Positions 1 to 7,438 are shown, counted from the first letter of the stretch. The stretch is DNA of 11,931 bases from Candidatus Levyibacteriota bacterium (GCA_016192645.1 JACPTT010000040.1:1-11931), one strand, 5' to 3'. Numbers and translations: made by a program. The notes: generated from the letters alone by a model not told the origin.

Positions 1-1376
1 CTTCACAGATCGGCTCAGGTCTTACCGGAGTTTTATACGTGTTGGATGAGCCATCAATCGGACTTCACCAAAAAGACAATAAAAAGCTCATCGACACGCT
101 TAAAAAGCTAAGAGATTTAGGCAATACGGTACTTGTGGTTGAACATGATCGGGAAACCATTGAGTCGGCGGATTTTATTTTTGACTTTGGCCCCTCGGCG
201 GGAGAAGAGGGCGGAAGGATTGTTGCCGCAGGAACACCCGCACAAATCAAAAAAAATATCGACTCGCTAACCGGAAAATACTTGTCGGGCGCAAAAAAAA
301 TATCGTTCCTGCAAAAATCCAGCCAGAGGCCCGCTTCGCAGCGAGGCGAGCTAGGCTCGTCAGCGACGGCACAATCGCAGAAGCAAGAAATGCTCATCGT
401 GTATGGCGCAGAACAACACAATCTTAAAAAGATTACCGCTTCGTTTCCGCTAAATCAGTTTATTGTCATAAGCGGTGTCTCGGGATCGGGAAAGTCAACG
501 CTTGTTGTTGATACGCTCTACCATGCGCTTATGCAGTACAGAAATCCGTTTCATCGGGAAAAGCCCGGCCGGTTCGCCAAGATTGACGGGATGGAAAAAA
601 TTAAAAATGTTTTTCTGATTGACCAATCGCCAATTGGCCGAACGCCAAGGAGTAATCCGGCTACCTATGTTGGGTGCTTTTCCTACATCCGAGATTTGTT
701 TGCCAAAACAAAGGAAGCGAGACTTCGGGGTTTTTCCCCGGGCAGATTTTCATTTAATGTTAAAGGCGGAAGATGCGAGGCGTGTGAGGGCGAAGGGCAA
801 ATAAAAATCGAAATGCAGTTTTTACCCGATGTTTATATCACCTGTGATGTTTGCCAAGGGCTTCAATATAACAGTGAAACGCTCGAAGTCAGTTATAATG
901 GAAAAAATATTGCCGAGGTTTTAGCAATGAGCGTTTCGCAGGCGCTCTCTTTTTTTGAATATGTTCCGGGACTTTCGCATAAACTTAAAACGCTAAATGA
1001 CGTTGGACTCTCTTACATAAAACTTGGTCAAGCCGCACCAACTTTGTCCGGCGGAGAAGCCCAGCGGGTAAAACTCGCAAGTCAGCTTTCCAAAAAGGGC
1101 GCCAATGCCGTTTATATTTTAGATGAACCCACAACCGGACTTCATTTTGCGGATTTGGAAAAACTACTAAGCGTCCTTCGAAAGCTTGTTGATATTGGCA
1201 ATACAGTCATTGTCATTGAGCATAATTTAGATGTTATCAAAAATGCCGATTATATTATTGACCTTGGTCCGGATGGCGGGGAAAAGGGCGGCGAGGTGGT
1301 TGCGGTCGGCACGCCCGATGAAATAGCCACAAGTAAAAAATCCTACACTGGCGCATTCTTAAAAAAACTGCTATAA
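1..1376 (+). CDS. uvrA: UvrA, excinuclease ABC subunit A (5' end cut by window edge)
   Basis: This is the damage-recognition ATPase of nucleotide excision repair; it scans DNA as a dimer and loads UvrB. The frame is open from the first complete codon at base 3, so the start lies outside the window; about 457 codons, roughly the C-terminal half, are visible. In order: end of the first ATPase (Walker B LDEPSIGLH at 42-68, then the H-loop VVEHD), second Walker A GVSGSGKST near 474-500, a zinc-binding module CEAC-19 residues-CDVC near 774-857, signature LSGGEAQRVKLASQL near 1044, Walker B VYILDEPTTGLH, and a final VIEHN H-loop. The C-terminus is complete. Between the two ATPase parts, at about 324-370, is a GC-rich stretch coding for a polar segment that looks inserted. 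The transglutaminase gene follows after 8 bases and uvrC comes next, so the repair genes probably share a transcript. Identity is certain. Confidence 0.97.
   Translation, partial: SQIGSGLTGVLYVLDEPSIGLHQKDNKKLIDTLKKLRDLGNTVLVVEHDRETIESADFIFDFGPSAGEEGGRIVAAGTPAQIKKNIDSLTGKYLSGAKKISFLQKSSQRPASQRGELGSSATAQSQKQEMLIVYGAEQHNLKKITASFPLNQFIVISGVSGSGKSTLVVDTLYHALMQYRNPFHREKPGRFAKIDGMEKIKNVFLIDQSPIGRTPRSNPATYVGCFSYIRDLFAKTKEARLRGFSPGRFSFNVKGGRCEACEGEGQIKIEMQFLPDVYITCDVCQGLQYNSETLEVSYNGKNIAEVLAMSVSQALSFFEYVPGLSHKLKTLNDVGLSYIKLGQAAPTLSGGEAQRVKLASQLSKKGANAVYILDEPTTGLHFADLEKLLSVLRKLVDIGNTVIVIEHNLDVIKNADYIIDLGPDGGEKGGEVVAVGTPDEIATSKKSYTGAFLKKLL
324..370. repeat. GC-rich palindromic insert inside uvrA
   Basis: Within uvrA, between the SLTGKYLSG motif and the start of the second ATPase part, lies a GC-rich segment unlike the A-rich flanks. 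It contains two adjacent palindromes: GCTTCGCAGCGAGGC (334-348; symmetric apart from one G-T type pair) and CGAGC-TAG-GCTCG (347-359). It is translated in frame as polar residues (about PASQRGELGSSATAQ) and sits in a linker where extra residues should be tolerated. It resembles short dispersed repeats that have settled inside coding sequence, but no second copy occurs in this window, so repeat status is inferred. Confidence 0.4.
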
Positions 1377-1384
1377 AAAACATT

Positions 1385-3217
1385 GTGAAACGATTCTTGA
1401 TGCTTTTTTGGCTTTTTATTTTTTTTGCCGGAGGCAATCTTTATTCTTCAGAAGTAAACGCGGCTTCTTCAAATTTTTCAACCGCATATGATGTTACTTA
1501 TACCGTCCGAGAAAACGGAAGTACCCGCGTAACCTTTGGCATTTCGCTTACAAATACGACTGCCCAATATTACGCTTCGTCCTACAAAGTAAATCTTGGA
1601 TTCGACAATATAACCAACATTAGCGCTTCTGATCCGGACGGACAGATTACGCCAAACGTTAGTAAAACCGAATCCGGCCATGAAATCGATCTTGCTTTCA
1701 ACGCCCAGGTGACGGGCTTAGGAAATAGTTTGGTTTTTAACCTTTCCTTTGATACGTTTGACATTGCCCAAAAACAAGGAAGGATTTGGGAAATAAACAT
1801 TCCGGGGCTTTCCAAGCAAGATGAATTTTCGGCCTTTAATGTTCACGTTAGGGTTCCGCCATCTTTTGGCAGCCCAACCTATATCAAGCCCTCGCAGACA
1901 ACCAACAGTCTAGATTTCGCCAAAGAAGCTTTAGGAAAATCGGGTATTTCGATTGCTTTTGGCGATGCGCAAATATACTCATTTAACCTTAAATACCGGC
2001 TGAAAAATACAAACTTGTTTCCGGTTAAAACCGAAATTGCGCTTCCGCCGACAACAAATTATCAAGATGTTTTTATCGAAAGCATAGATCCGGCACCGAT
2101 AAATGTGACCGAAGACAAGGACGGCAATTGGCTGGCGCTGTATTACCTTCTGCCCTCGGAGAAAAAAGAGATTGTGGTAAAGGGAAAAACCAAAATTGCT
2201 TTGTATCCCAAAAAACAGATTTTAACTGACATAGATCGAGGCGAATATCTCAAAGAAAAGCCCTATTGGCAAACCACAAATCCCAAAATCAAAGAACTGG
2301 CAAAAACTCTTAGAACTCCTCTGGCTATTTATGAATACGTGATAAAAACGCTTGAGTATGACTTTGCCAGAGTTGCCGAAAATAAACCGCGATTAGGCGC
2401 GTTGGGCAGTCTTGAAAACCCAACCTCAGCTGTTTGTCTTGAGTTTACAGACCTTTTTGTGGCGCTTGCCCGAGCCGCCGGCATCCCGGCCCGCGAGGTT
2501 GATGGCTTTGCCTATACTCAAAATGAAAAACAAAGACCGCTTTCATTGGTTAAGGATATTTTGCACGCCTGGCCGGAGTATTATGATGAAACTTTACAAA
2601 CTTGGGTTATGGTTGATCCAACCTGGGGAAATACTACCGGCGGAGTTGACTACTTTACAACACTTGATTTTGATCATTTCGCTTTTGTTATAAAAGGGCG
2701 AAACAGCAATTATCCTGTTCCGGCCGGCGGCTATAAACTCCCGGGAGACGAAAATCTAAAAGATGTTGAAGTTGAATTTGGCGAAAGTTTACCGCAAAGC
2801 CGAAATAATTTCGATCTTGCGCTAAATATGTCAGACACAGTGCTTTCGGGATTTCCCATAAAAGGGCAGGTTATTCTTAGGAATAAAAGTCAAATTCTTC
2901 TGCCTTCTTTAACTGCCTCAGTTGGAATTCCGGCTCTTTATTCGCAAAAGAATTATCTTACTTTTCAAAAAATACCGCCGTATGGCTCGGCGGTTTTGGC
3001 GTTTTCTTTTGAAAAAACACCCTTTTTGACAAATAAAAATGCGACTGTTACAATACGCGTCGCGGACGAAGAATTAGTTAAAACAATAAAGATATCTCCC
3101 TTTATTCTCTCAAAACAAATAGTTTTAGGAGGTGTTGCGGTTGCGCTTATCATCGCTATTTTATCAATCATTGCCGTACGGGCCCGGCGTTTACCTTTTT
3201 TTAGACAAAAAAGGTAG
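1385..3217 (+). CDS. Exported, membrane-anchored transglutaminase-like (cysteine protease fold) protein
   Basis: A 610-residue envelope protein with a transglutaminase-like core. Residues 1-27 are a signal sequence (MKRF, a hydrophobic stretch, then VNA-AS). Residues about 30-290 are beta-rich extracellular sequence without a recognised family. The core spans about 305-440 and has the expected catalytic triad: Cys351 in SAVCLEF, His394 in LHAWPEYY and Asp411 in VMVDPTWGNT. A further beta-type region (about 455-570) leads to a transmembrane helix at about 575-600 and a basic tail RARRLPFFRQKR. The topology is therefore outside, with a C-terminal anchor. Such domains may act as peptidases, amidases or crosslinkers; the substrate cannot be read from sequence. 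The start is GTG, 8 bases after the uvrA stop, with no clear Shine-Dalgarno; a TATAAA lies 7 bases before it. The last 77 bases also encode the beginning of uvrC. The fold is confident; the biological role is unknown. Confidence 0.88.
   Translation: MKRFLMLFWLFIFFAGGNLYSSEVNAASSNFSTAYDVTYTVRENGSTRVTFGISLTNTTAQYYASSYKVNLGFDNITNISASDPDGQITPNVSKTESGHEIDLAFNAQVTGLGNSLVFNLSFDTFDIAQKQGRIWEINIPGLSKQDEFSAFNVHVRVPPSFGSPTYIKPSQTTNSLDFAKEALGKSGISIAFGDAQIYSFNLKYRLKNTNLFPVKTEIALPPTTNYQDVFIESIDPAPINVTEDKDGNWLALYYLLPSEKKEIVVKGKTKIALYPKKQILTDIDRGEYLKEKPYWQTTNPKIKELAKTLRTPLAIYEYVIKTLEYDFARVAENKPRLGALGSLENPTSAVCLEFTDLFVALARAAGIPAREVDGFAYTQNEKQRPLSLVKDILHAWPEYYDETLQTWVMVDPTWGNTTGGVDYFTTLDFDHFAFVIKGRNSNYPVPAGGYKLPGDENLKDVEVEFGESLPQSRNNFDLALNMSDTVLSGFPIKGQVILRNKSQILLPSLTASVGIPALYSQKNYLTFQKIPPYGSAVLAFSFEKTPFLTNKNATVTIRVADEELVKTIKISPFILSKQIVLGGVAVALIIAILSIIAVRARRLPFFRQKR
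3127..3132 (+). promoter_or_regulatory. Shine-Dalgarno AGGAGG that sets the uvrC start
   Basis: A perfect AGGAGG lies inside the 3' part of the transglutaminase gene. It overlaps the in-frame GTG at 3132 and is too close to the TTG at 3135, but stands 8 bases before the TTG at 3141, the ideal distance. This favours TTG 3141 as the uvrC start. It is the strongest ribosome binding site seen in the window. Confidence 0.75.
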
Positions 3218-4424
3218 CGTGATTTATGTTGGAAAGGCAAAAAACCTAAAAAAACGAGTCTCTTCATACTTCGCAGACGAGGCCCACCTTGGAGAAAAAA
3301 CCAGATCTTTGCTTGCAAAAATTGCCCGGGTGAAAACAATAAAGGTAAATTCCGAATTAGAATCATTTCTTTTGGAGGCAAATCTTGTTAAAAAATATCA
3401 GCCCAAATACAACACGCGACTAACCGACGGAAAAGCATACCTTTTAATCCGAATAACCGTGAATGAACGTTATCCGATGGTTCTGACCGCACGACAAGCC
3501 ACCGATCTCAAATCTTTATACTTTGGTCCCTATCCTTCATCCCGCGATTTAAGAATCGTCTTAAAAACAATTCGCCGCATCTTCCCTTTCCAAGCGGTAA
3601 TAAATCACCCAAAGCGACCTTGTCTTTATTACCATTTGGGACTTTGTCCATGTCCGGCGGTTTTCGATTCCGTGGACTTAAGGAGGGAATACGAAAAAGA
3701 TATAAAGCGCATTGTTGCATTTTTACAGGGCGAAAAGCGCAAAGTCATTAGAGAACTTGAGATAGACCGCGAACTAAAAGCTAAAAATCAGCAATACGAA
3801 CAAGCCGCGGAAATCCAGAAAAAAATCGATGCGATAGTTTATATTACGAGCTCATTTTATCGTCCATTTGAATATGAGGCGAACCCGAATTTAACGGCAG
3901 ATCTTCGCAAGATTGAAATAAATGAACTAAAAAGCGAACTGCAAAAGGTAAGTTTGGAAGTTGTGAAACTTCGGCGGATCGAGTGCTATGATATTTCAAA
4001 CATCTTGGGTTTCCATGCGGTTGGATCAATGGTAGTTTTTATTAACGCAGAAGCAGAGAAATCTTTATACCGGCGATTTAGAATTAAGCGCGCGCAGGGG
4101 CGAGCGAATGATACGGCGATGATTGCCGAAGTTATAAAAAGACGGCTTACGCATCTTGAATGGGAGCTGCCGGATCTAATAATTGTTGACGGCGGAAAGG
4201 GACAGGTGTCTGCCGTTTTAAAAACTCTCAAGTCATTCGGTTTTTCGATACCTGTAATCGGATTGGCAAAGCGAGAAGAAACAGTTATTACACCTGACTT
4301 TCGAAAGATGAAACTGGCAAAAAACTCAAAGGCACTCCACCTTCTTGCGCGAGTGAGAGATGAGGCTCATCGTTTTGCGTTGTCTTACCACCGAAAACTT
4401 CGCGCAAAATTCACTTTCGGCTGA
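3141..4424 (+). CDS. uvrC: UvrC, excinuclease ABC subunit C, short form
   Basis: The nuclease of nucleotide excision repair, making the cuts on both sides of the lesion in the UvrB-DNA complex. With the TTG start at 3141 it has 427 residues, against about 600 for typical UvrC. Seen in order: GIY-YIG nuclease domain (PGVYLF, then VIYVGKAKNLKKR, and the glutamate in FLLEANLVKKYQPKYN), the cysteine-bearing segment RPCLYYHLGLCPCP, a UVR helix pair that contacts UvrB (about 210-235), and the RNase H-like nuclease domain with the Asp-Asp-His residues in ECYDISN, IVDGGKGQ and RDEAHRF. The protein stops just after HRKLRAK, so the C-terminal helix-hairpin-helix domain is missing, and the segment between the UVR helices and ECYDISN is only about 45 residues, far shorter than usual. 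The first 77 bases overlap the transglutaminase gene in another frame; the last 14 overlap the convergent solute-binding protein gene. The active sites look intact, so it is probably functional. Confidence 0.95.
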   Translation: MRLSSLFYQSLPYGPGVYLFLDKKGSVIYVGKAKNLKKRVSSYFADEAHLGEKTRSLLAKIARVKTIKVNSELESFLLEANLVKKYQPKYNTRLTDGKAYLLIRITVNERYPMVLTARQATDLKSLYFGPYPSSRDLRIVLKTIRRIFPFQAVINHPKRPCLYYHLGLCPCPAVFDSVDLRREYEKDIKRIVAFLQGEKRKVIRELEIDRELKAKNQQYEQAAEIQKKIDAIVYITSSFYRPFEYEANPNLTADLRKIEINELKSELQKVSLEVVKLRRIECYDISNILGFHAVGSMVVFINAEAEKSLYRRFRIKRAQGRANDTAMIAEVIKRRLTHLEWELPDLIIVDGGKGQVSAVLKTLKSFGFSIPVIGLAKREETVITPDFRKMKLAKNSKALHLLARVRDEAHRFALSYHRKLRAKFTFG

Positions 4425-5769
4425 TTTCGTATTCGTAGGGAAAGTATAGAAAGGAAGCGGGCGCTTCGTCGAGCAAATATTTTTGGAAATCCGCATAGAT
4501 TTTTCTTCGCGTATTTGCATCGGTAGTTTTTCGACCATCCTCAAGCAACTTATCAATTCGCATATTATTTAAGTTACTAATGTTGCTTGCGGCTCTGGAA
4601 TGCCAAAGAGTGTATTGGTCGGGATCTTTAGAAACACGAAAATCGCCCAGAAAAACTTGAAAAATTGTTGGAAGGCTATTCACGGTTGTAATTTTTGTCT
4701 CGACGCCAATTTCTTTCCAAGCCTTTGCAATTTCTTCGGCGGTTTTTTGATATTTGGGTAAAGTCTTTAGTTCTACCGACAAAGTTGCAGTACTTGTTGC
4801 GGTTTCTGAAGCTGACATAAGAATACGGGCATGCGCAAAATCCTGCCTCGAATCAAACATCCCCAGCTGATTTACCCATGACCTTGGCATAAAAGGGACA
4901 TGAGACCGCTGTCCGTTAGAAAAATTATCGGGAATTGCATATGTAAGGCTGTTTCTTATTTTTTTATCCGAGAGAACCTTATCTTGCGCATTATAAAAAA
5001 GAGTCACCAGTTTTTCGAAATTAGTGGTCTTTTCGACTTTTGTATTTGGGAAAGATGAAAAAACGAAATTTTTGAACTGTGGGGACGAAAGACCGGTGAT
5101 TTTCGTCGCCTCTCCCAATGCATACGTGGTCGCAAGTGCGTCAAAAGTCGGATAAAATTGATAGGTCTTGATCTTAAACGGGTTTTTTGCCGAAGCAAGG
5201 GTGAGCGACTTAACAAAATTTCCGTTTAAGCGGATGTCTTTTGCTTTATATTCGCCAGTTCCCACAAACCCCTTTTTAAATATCGGGCGTGAAACCGCGG
5301 CTAAAAAAGGGGAATATACATCCTTGAGCTTAAAAACAACCGTTTGCTTATTCGGTTTTTCAACGCTAACATCGGAAAAATTATAATTTATGTCGGCAGA
5401 AGTCAATCTTGAACCGTCGCTAAATTTAATGTTTTCTCGTAATGTAAAGACATAGGTTTTACCATTATTTTCGATTTTCCAGCCCTTTGCTAGATCCGGC
5501 TTTACACTGCCGTCTTCCGAAAGCGAAGTTAGTCCGCGTGAAACCTGTGCTAATATTGTTGCCGGCAGAGTATCTACGGTATATGAGCCTACCATGCCAA
5601 TTGCTTCTTTTTGTCCCACCGGAATTTTGGCGGCAAAAAAGCCGAAGGAAAGACGCAGCACGAAAAAGACGACAACCCCAACTGACAAAAAAAGGAAAAA
5701 TATCCTTCCCCATTTTTTTAAATACTCTTTCAATAGCCAGTAAATAAGTCTTCGTCTAAAAACAATCAT
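4411..5769 (-). CDS. ABC-type solute-binding protein, family 5 (peptide/nickel type), membrane anchored
   Basis: A 452-residue protein of the family 5 extracellular solute-binding proteins, which normally deliver oligopeptides or similar ligands to an ABC importer. The diagnostic N-terminal block is clear at about 88-130: DGSVKPDLAKGW, then YVFTLRENIKFSDGS and LTSADINYNF. Near the C-terminus are a DPDQYTLWHS block and a final helical region ending NTRRKIYADFQKYLLDEAP. Instead of a lipobox it has a basic N-terminal tail of about 20 residues and one hydrophobic helix (about 22-45), so it should be tethered by an uncleaved membrane anchor. It is shorter than the usual 500-550 residues. No permease or ATPase gene is adjacent, so the partner transporter is unknown and a non-transport role is possible. 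It starts 20 bases after secG and probably shares its transcript; the Shine-Dalgarno is weak. Its end overlaps the end of uvrC by 14 bases. Confidence 0.88.
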   Translation of the reverse strand: MIVFRRRLIYWLLKEYLKKWGRIFFLFLSVGVVVFFVLRLSFGFFAAKIPVGQKEAIGMVGSYTVDTLPATILAQVSRGLTSLSEDGSVKPDLAKGWKIENNGKTYVFTLRENIKFSDGSRLTSADINYNFSDVSVEKPNKQTVVFKLKDVYSPFLAAVSRPIFKKGFVGTGEYKAKDIRLNGNFVKSLTLASAKNPFKIKTYQFYPTFDALATTYALGEATKITGLSSPQFKNFVFSSFPNTKVEKTTNFEKLVTLFYNAQDKVLSDKKIRNSLTYAIPDNFSNGQRSHVPFMPRSWVNQLGMFDSRQDFAHARILMSASETATSTATLSVELKTLPKYQKTAEEIAKAWKEIGVETKITTVNSLPTIFQVFLGDFRVSKDPDQYTLWHSRAASNISNLNNMRIDKLLEDGRKTTDANTRRKIYADFQKYLLDEAPASFLYFPYEYEISRK

Positions 5770-5789
5770 AACGTAATCCCGTCATTAGG

Positions 5790-6002
5790 TCAGCGGGGAA
5801 TAAGAAGGGCTATCGATATGATAGCAAAAAGCGCGGACAATGCAATTGTTATCCATACCAGCATCTTCTCGAGACTCCGACGACTGCGATAGAATTCCCC
5901 GCTACCGCCAAAAGCGCCGGATAAACCGCTGCCTTTCATCTGAAGAAGAATTACCGAAATTAAAAGTATGGCTACCGTAATTTGCAACGCGACAAAAATC
6001 AT
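5790..6002 (-). CDS. secG: SecG, protein-export channel subunit
   Basis: The small accessory subunit of the SecYEG translocon in the cytoplasmic membrane, which helps SecA-driven export. It has 70 residues, two hydrophobic helices (about 3-21 and 47-67), and between them the family motif LLQMKGSGLSGAFGG. The family is typically 70-110 residues, so this is a minimal but complete form. The ATG start lies 12 bases after a TATAAT box in the end of yvcK, with no Shine-Dalgarno, which suggests a very short mRNA leader. The solute-binding protein gene follows after 20 bases, and yvcK ends 13 bases upstream, so secG can be read both from its own promoter and from the upstream genes. Confidence 0.93.
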   Translation of the reverse strand: MIFVALQITVAILLISVILLQMKGSGLSGAFGGSGEFYRSRRSLEKMLVWITIALSALFAIISIALLIPR

Positions 6003-6014
6003 AAACTTAAGTCT

Positions 6015-6044
6015 ATTATAGAAGTTCTAGGGCTGCCTTTGCAA
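6015..6044 (-). promoter_or_regulatory. Candidate secG promoter, TTGCAA-18-TATAAT
   Basis: On the reverse strand, TTGCAA (6039-6044) is separated by 18 bases from a perfect TATAAT (6015-6020). It lies over the last codons and stop of yvcK. The secG ATG begins 12 bases after the -10 box, leaving room for only a few bases of leader. It would drive secG and the solute-binding protein gene independently of yvcK. Confidence 0.6.
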
Positions 6045-6993
6045 GCTTTTTTGAGTCGTGGTAAAGCGGGAAATCGCTATTTACTAAGTCTGCCTTAATA
6101 AATCTTTGGCCATTTTTTTGTGGAATATTAGCTGAGTTAACGTATGAATACTGCCGGCTATATTTTTTGGGAATCTTTTCCAAATGATTATTGTTTATCA
6201 AAATGGTATCGAAGATTTTTGCTTTGCAATGTTTCGCAATAGCGCGGAGGTAATCAAGTACTGCATAATCCGGGGTTTCGAAAACTTTGTTTGCCACATT
6301 GACAACAAAAACCTTCTTTGCCTTTGAAATTTTAAGTGCCGAAAGGATTTTGGGCACCAAAAGAACAGGTAGGGTAGTTGTATAAAGATCTCCTGGTCCA
6401 GCGATGATTACTTCGGCTTCGTTGATAGCATCAATCACCTCATTAGCGACGCGAGGGTTTGCCGGCCGAAGGTATACGCGCTCGATCTTTCCCGTAAAAC
6501 GCCCAAGGTCAATATTTTCTTCGCGATACACTTTTTCTCCAACCGAAGTCCTAGCCCAGATTGAGACGTTTTCGCTGCTTGAAGGTAAAATCTTACCCGA
6601 TGCCTTAAAAATACGCTGCATTTCGGTTAACGCCTTATTTGAATCACCCGTTATGGCAGAAAGAGCAACAAACATTAAGTTGCCAAACTTATGCCCGGGC
6701 AAGGAGTAGTCGGATCCATAGCGGTTGCCCGAAAAACGATAAAGTAAAAGTTCGCGCATTATGGGGTCTAAATTCGACATGGCTGCAATGCAAGCAACCA
6801 AATCGCCAGGCGGGGGAACGCTGTATAGTCTTCGCAGTCTTCCGGCCGAGCCGCCGTCATCGGCCATGGAAACAACAATAGTTATATTCTGAACGTATTG
6901 TTTTAAACCTTTAATCAGATTAACGGTACCAATCCCGCCGCCCAAACAGACGATTTTTTTGTTTTTAAACGAAGCTATTCTTTTATTATCCAT
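6016..6993 (-). CDS. yvcK: YvcK / CofD-like protein (gluconeogenesis factor family)
   Basis: A 325-residue cytoplasmic protein of the YvcK/CofD-like family. In Firmicutes and Mycobacterium, YvcK (CuvA) binds UDP-N-acetylglucosamine and is needed for growth on gluconeogenic carbon and for correct cell-wall synthesis. Motifs seen: glycine-rich loop CLGGGIGT (16-23), ADDGGSAGRLR (44-54), PPPGDL (60-65), GHKFGNL (100-106) and AGPGDLYTT (198-206). These favour YvcK over true CofD (the F420 enzyme), and no other F420 genes are nearby. In many Gram-positive bacteria yvcK sits beside rapZ and whiA; here it does not. The ATG start overlaps the last 19 bases of the upstream membrane protein gene without a Shine-Dalgarno, so its translation is probably coupled to that gene. 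Confidence 0.92.
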   Translation of the reverse strand: MDNKRIASFKNKKIVCLGGGIGTVNLIKGLKQYVQNITIVVSMADDGGSAGRLRRLYSVPPPGDLVACIAAMSNLDPIMRELLLYRFSGNRYGSDYSLPGHKFGNLMFVALSAITGDSNKALTEMQRIFKASGKILPSSSENVSIWARTSVGEKVYREENIDLGRFTGKIERVYLRPANPRVANEVIDAINEAEVIIAGPGDLYTTTLPVLLVPKILSALKISKAKKVFVVNVANKVFETPDYAVLDYLRAIAKHCKAKIFDTILINNNHLEKIPKKYSRQYSYVNSANIPQKNGQRFIKADLVNSDFPLYHDSKKLAKAALELL

Positions 6994-7379
6994 TGAATTG
7001 CCGAAACAATAACGGACAGCGCAAGCGATGAAGCAAGGTAGGCAAAAAGCAGGTTCAGCGAAATTTTTGGGATAATAATGCCCGCAAAGCCAAAGCCGGG
7101 AAAAACAAAGGGCGTTATTACTATCTCCGAAACAATAATTGTGAGAAGGTAAAGAATAATTACGTTCACAAAAACAGAGGCCAAACCTAGGGTTAAAACA
7201 TTAAAGGGCAGAGTGAGTAAATTAAGCAAGGGACGAAGAAAAACCCCCATCAGCGAGAGAAAGAATCCACCAAAGATAAATGTTTGTATCCCGCCTGATA
7301 TATTTACGCCCGAGAAGATCTGGGTGAGGAGAAACAAGCTAAACGAGTTGATTACAACGCCTCTTGCGATTCGTTTCAT
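6975..7379 (-). CDS. Four-helix membrane protein, phage-holin-4 / YvlD-like family
   Basis: A 134-residue integral membrane protein with four hydrophobic helices. The segment FLRPLLNLLTLPFNVLTLG between helices two and three is typical of the family annotated as 'phage holin family 4' or YvlD-like (PF04020). Despite the name, members are widespread chromosomal proteins of unclear role, and nothing here points to a prophage. I chose the ATG at 7379 (MKRIARGVVINSF): a longer open frame reaches a CTC-free start near 7457, but that stretch holds a promoter and is not hydrophobic. AAAGGG lies 3 bases before the ATG, rather close for a Shine-Dalgarno. It is the first gene of the reverse cluster and overlaps yvcK by 19 bases. 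Divergent rnhB starts 68 bases away. Confidence 0.82.
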   Translation of the reverse strand: MKRIARGVVINSFSLFLLTQIFSGVNISGGIQTFIFGGFFLSLMGVFLRPLLNLLTLPFNVLTLGLASVFVNVIILYLLTIIVSEIVITPFVFPGFGFAGIIIPKISLNLLFAYLASSLALSVIVSAIQWIIKE

Positions 7380-7389
7380 ACACCCTTTG

Positions 7390-7418
7390 ATGCTAACAAA
7401 TATGCGGGTTTGTGTCAA
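7390..7418 (-). promoter_or_regulatory. Candidate promoter for the YvlD-like/yvcK cluster, TTGACA-17-TAGCAT
   Basis: A consensus -35 TTGACA (7413-7418, reverse strand) is followed after 17 bases by TAGCAT (7390-7395, four of six -10 positions). The ATG at 7379 lies 10 bases after the -10 box. The -35 shares bases with the weak -35 of the divergent rnhB promoter. Confidence 0.5.
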
Positions 7419-7438
7419 ACTTCTAAAGGATTTATAAT
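7410..7438 (+). promoter_or_regulatory. Candidate rnhB promoter, TTGTGT-17-TATAAT
   Basis: A perfect TATAAT (7433-7438) stands 17 bases after a weak -35, TTGTGT (7410-7415). The ATG of rnhB at 7448 follows the -10 box by 9 bases. A TTG at 7439, with AAAGGA 8 bases upstream, is an alternative start, but it would fall immediately after the -10 box and so would need a promoter further upstream. Confidence 0.5.

Noticed and set aside
1349..1377. Promoter for the transglutaminase gene using TATAAA at 1372-1377
   Set aside because: The -10-like box is 7 bases before the GTG, as in other genes here, but no acceptable -35 is found at 16-18 bases, and the A-rich stop region of uvrA makes such a match likely by chance.
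3188..3217. Programmed frameshift at the T and A runs joining the transglutaminase frame to uvrC
   Set aside because: A +1 shift would be needed, no known +1 frameshift signal is visible, and uvrC has its own AGGAGG and TTG start, so no fusion is required.
6016..6993. CofD, the F420 biosynthesis enzyme
   Set aside because: The motif pattern fits the YvcK branch of the family, and no other F420 gene is present.
6975..7379. Prophage signal from the holin-type protein
   Set aside because: This protein family is mostly chromosomal and no endolysin, integrase or structural phage gene lies nearby.
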